Assembly (NCBI GenBank): GCA_963716235.1 | Contig: CAVQTE010000008.1 | Coordinates: 1-64,000, forward strand | DNA length: 64,000 bases | From: Sva-07 sp963716235 | Lineage (GTDB): Bacteria; Actinomycetota; Acidimicrobiia; Acidimicrobiales; Ilumatobacteraceae | Reading direction: 5' to 3' | Shown: one piece after another, positions 63,671 to 64,000 of the stretch | Numbering within the stretch: position 1 is the stretch's first letter | Layout of the letters: every line of letters begins with the position of its first letter | Translations under genes and position numbers: made by a program | Notes under the pieces: generated by a model | Told to the model about the DNA's origin: nothing | Databases searched by the model: none | What the model saw: the letters and a program-made list of their open reading frames with translations, nothing else

Positions 63671-64000
63671 ATGGACGTCTGCGTCCTTGATCTGAACGGT
63701 CCATTCGGGCCACTCGCGTCTTATGCGGAGCTGATCGAGCCGTTGGAAGAACTCGGCGTCAGTCTGACATTTGTCGTACCGCAGCGTCGCGCCGACTCTG
63801 TCGTCGTCCGTACGCGTGGCCGCGTCGTCGTGCCCTATGTGGACAGTAGCGGTGCGTTGGTTGCGATGGCGAGGGCGATGCTGTCGATCCGACCAGTGCC
63901 GGATGTGTTCCACGCGAACTCAACCAGTGCAATCATCGCTTCCGCTACAGCAGCACTACTCCGTCGCCGACGGCTCGTCGTACATCTGCGCAACTCGGAA
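63671..64000 (+). CDS. Glycosyltransferase family 4, N-terminus only (3' end outside window)
   Basis: The frame from ATG 63671 (MDVCVLDLNGPFGPLASYAE) is open to the last base. It has the N-terminal GT4-type fold: LIEPLEELGVSLTFVVPQ, PDVFHANSTSAIIASATAAL and LVVHLRNSE at the edge, similar to the acceptor-domain strands of GT4 enzymes (VIHANS..., V...RD). An in-frame GTG at 63635 preceded by GGGAGG is an alternative start. Only about 110 residues are visible, so identification is tentative. Confidence 0.6.
   Translation, partial: MDVCVLDLNGPFGPLASYAELIEPLEELGVSLTFVVPQRRADSVVVRTRGRVVVPYVDSSGALVAMARAMLSIRPVPDVFHANSTSAIIASATAALLRRRRLVVHLRNSE

Noticed and set aside
1..64000. CRISPR arrays
   Set aside because: No regularly spaced direct repeats were seen anywhere.

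Overview
The window is GC-rich, uses many GTG starts and overlapping ATGA/GTGA gene junctions, and is densely packed on both strands. The block mec, cysM ... murI, rph, rdgB (18.3-26.7 kb) has the same gene order as the Mycobacterium tuberculosis mec-cysO-cysM ... murI ... rph-rdgB neighbourhood. This points to an actinobacterium. The environmental class Acidimicrobiia (Ilumatobacter-like) is my best guess from general gene style, but no marker gene here proves it.

Layout. (1) 1-16.3 kb: the right part of what looks like an integrated conjugative element. It holds a VirB6-like membrane protein, an SCO6880-family protein, a VirB4-like ATPase, a DnaG-like zinc-finger/TOPRIM protein, SSB and a VirD4-like coupling ATPase, followed by cargo (AAA ATPase, P-loop kinase, Mrr-type nuclease). 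It ends next to the 3' end of ssrA (tmRNA). Most of its long genes are broken by single-base frameshifts. (2) 16.3-27.8 kb: chromosomal backbone with ssrA, smpB, hydrolases, mec, cysM, a FAS1-domain surface protein, murI, rph, rdgB, an EEP-family phosphatase/nuclease and an unusual tRNA. (3) 27.9-43.9 kb: surface-glycan locus I. It has an LPxTG protein and a complete set for UDP-N,N'-diacetylbacillosamine-type sugar synthesis and lipid loading (PglF, PglE, PglD and PglC homologues), with two GT4 glycosyltransferases, a polysaccharide deacetylase, a low-molecular-weight phosphatase, a DUF4012 protein, an epimerase, a polytopic membrane protein and a Wzc-like co-polymerase/BY-kinase. (4) 44.2-64 kb: glycan locus II. 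It holds beta-propeller and VCBS-repeat lipoproteins, an RfbF-like cytidylyltransferase, glycosyltransferases, a flippase-type ABC transporter, an FkbM methyltransferase, a large unknown sandwich-fold protein, a PIG-L deacetylase and epimerases, interrupted by a dead IS256-family element.

How the parts fit: PglF-PglE-PglD would make the 2,4-diacetamido-trideoxy sugar nucleotide and PglC would load it on undecaprenyl phosphate. The glycosyltransferases would extend it, the ABC transporter or polymerase/co-polymerase would export and polymerise it, and the LMW phosphatase would oppose the BY-kinase. This is inferred from family membership and clustering.

Caveat: several otherwise well-conserved genes contain one-base frame changes. 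They are very dense in 0.5-14 kb, absent from 16.3-35.5 kb and sporadic afterwards. Either accessory DNA is decaying here or the assembly has residual indel errors; the sequence alone cannot decide.
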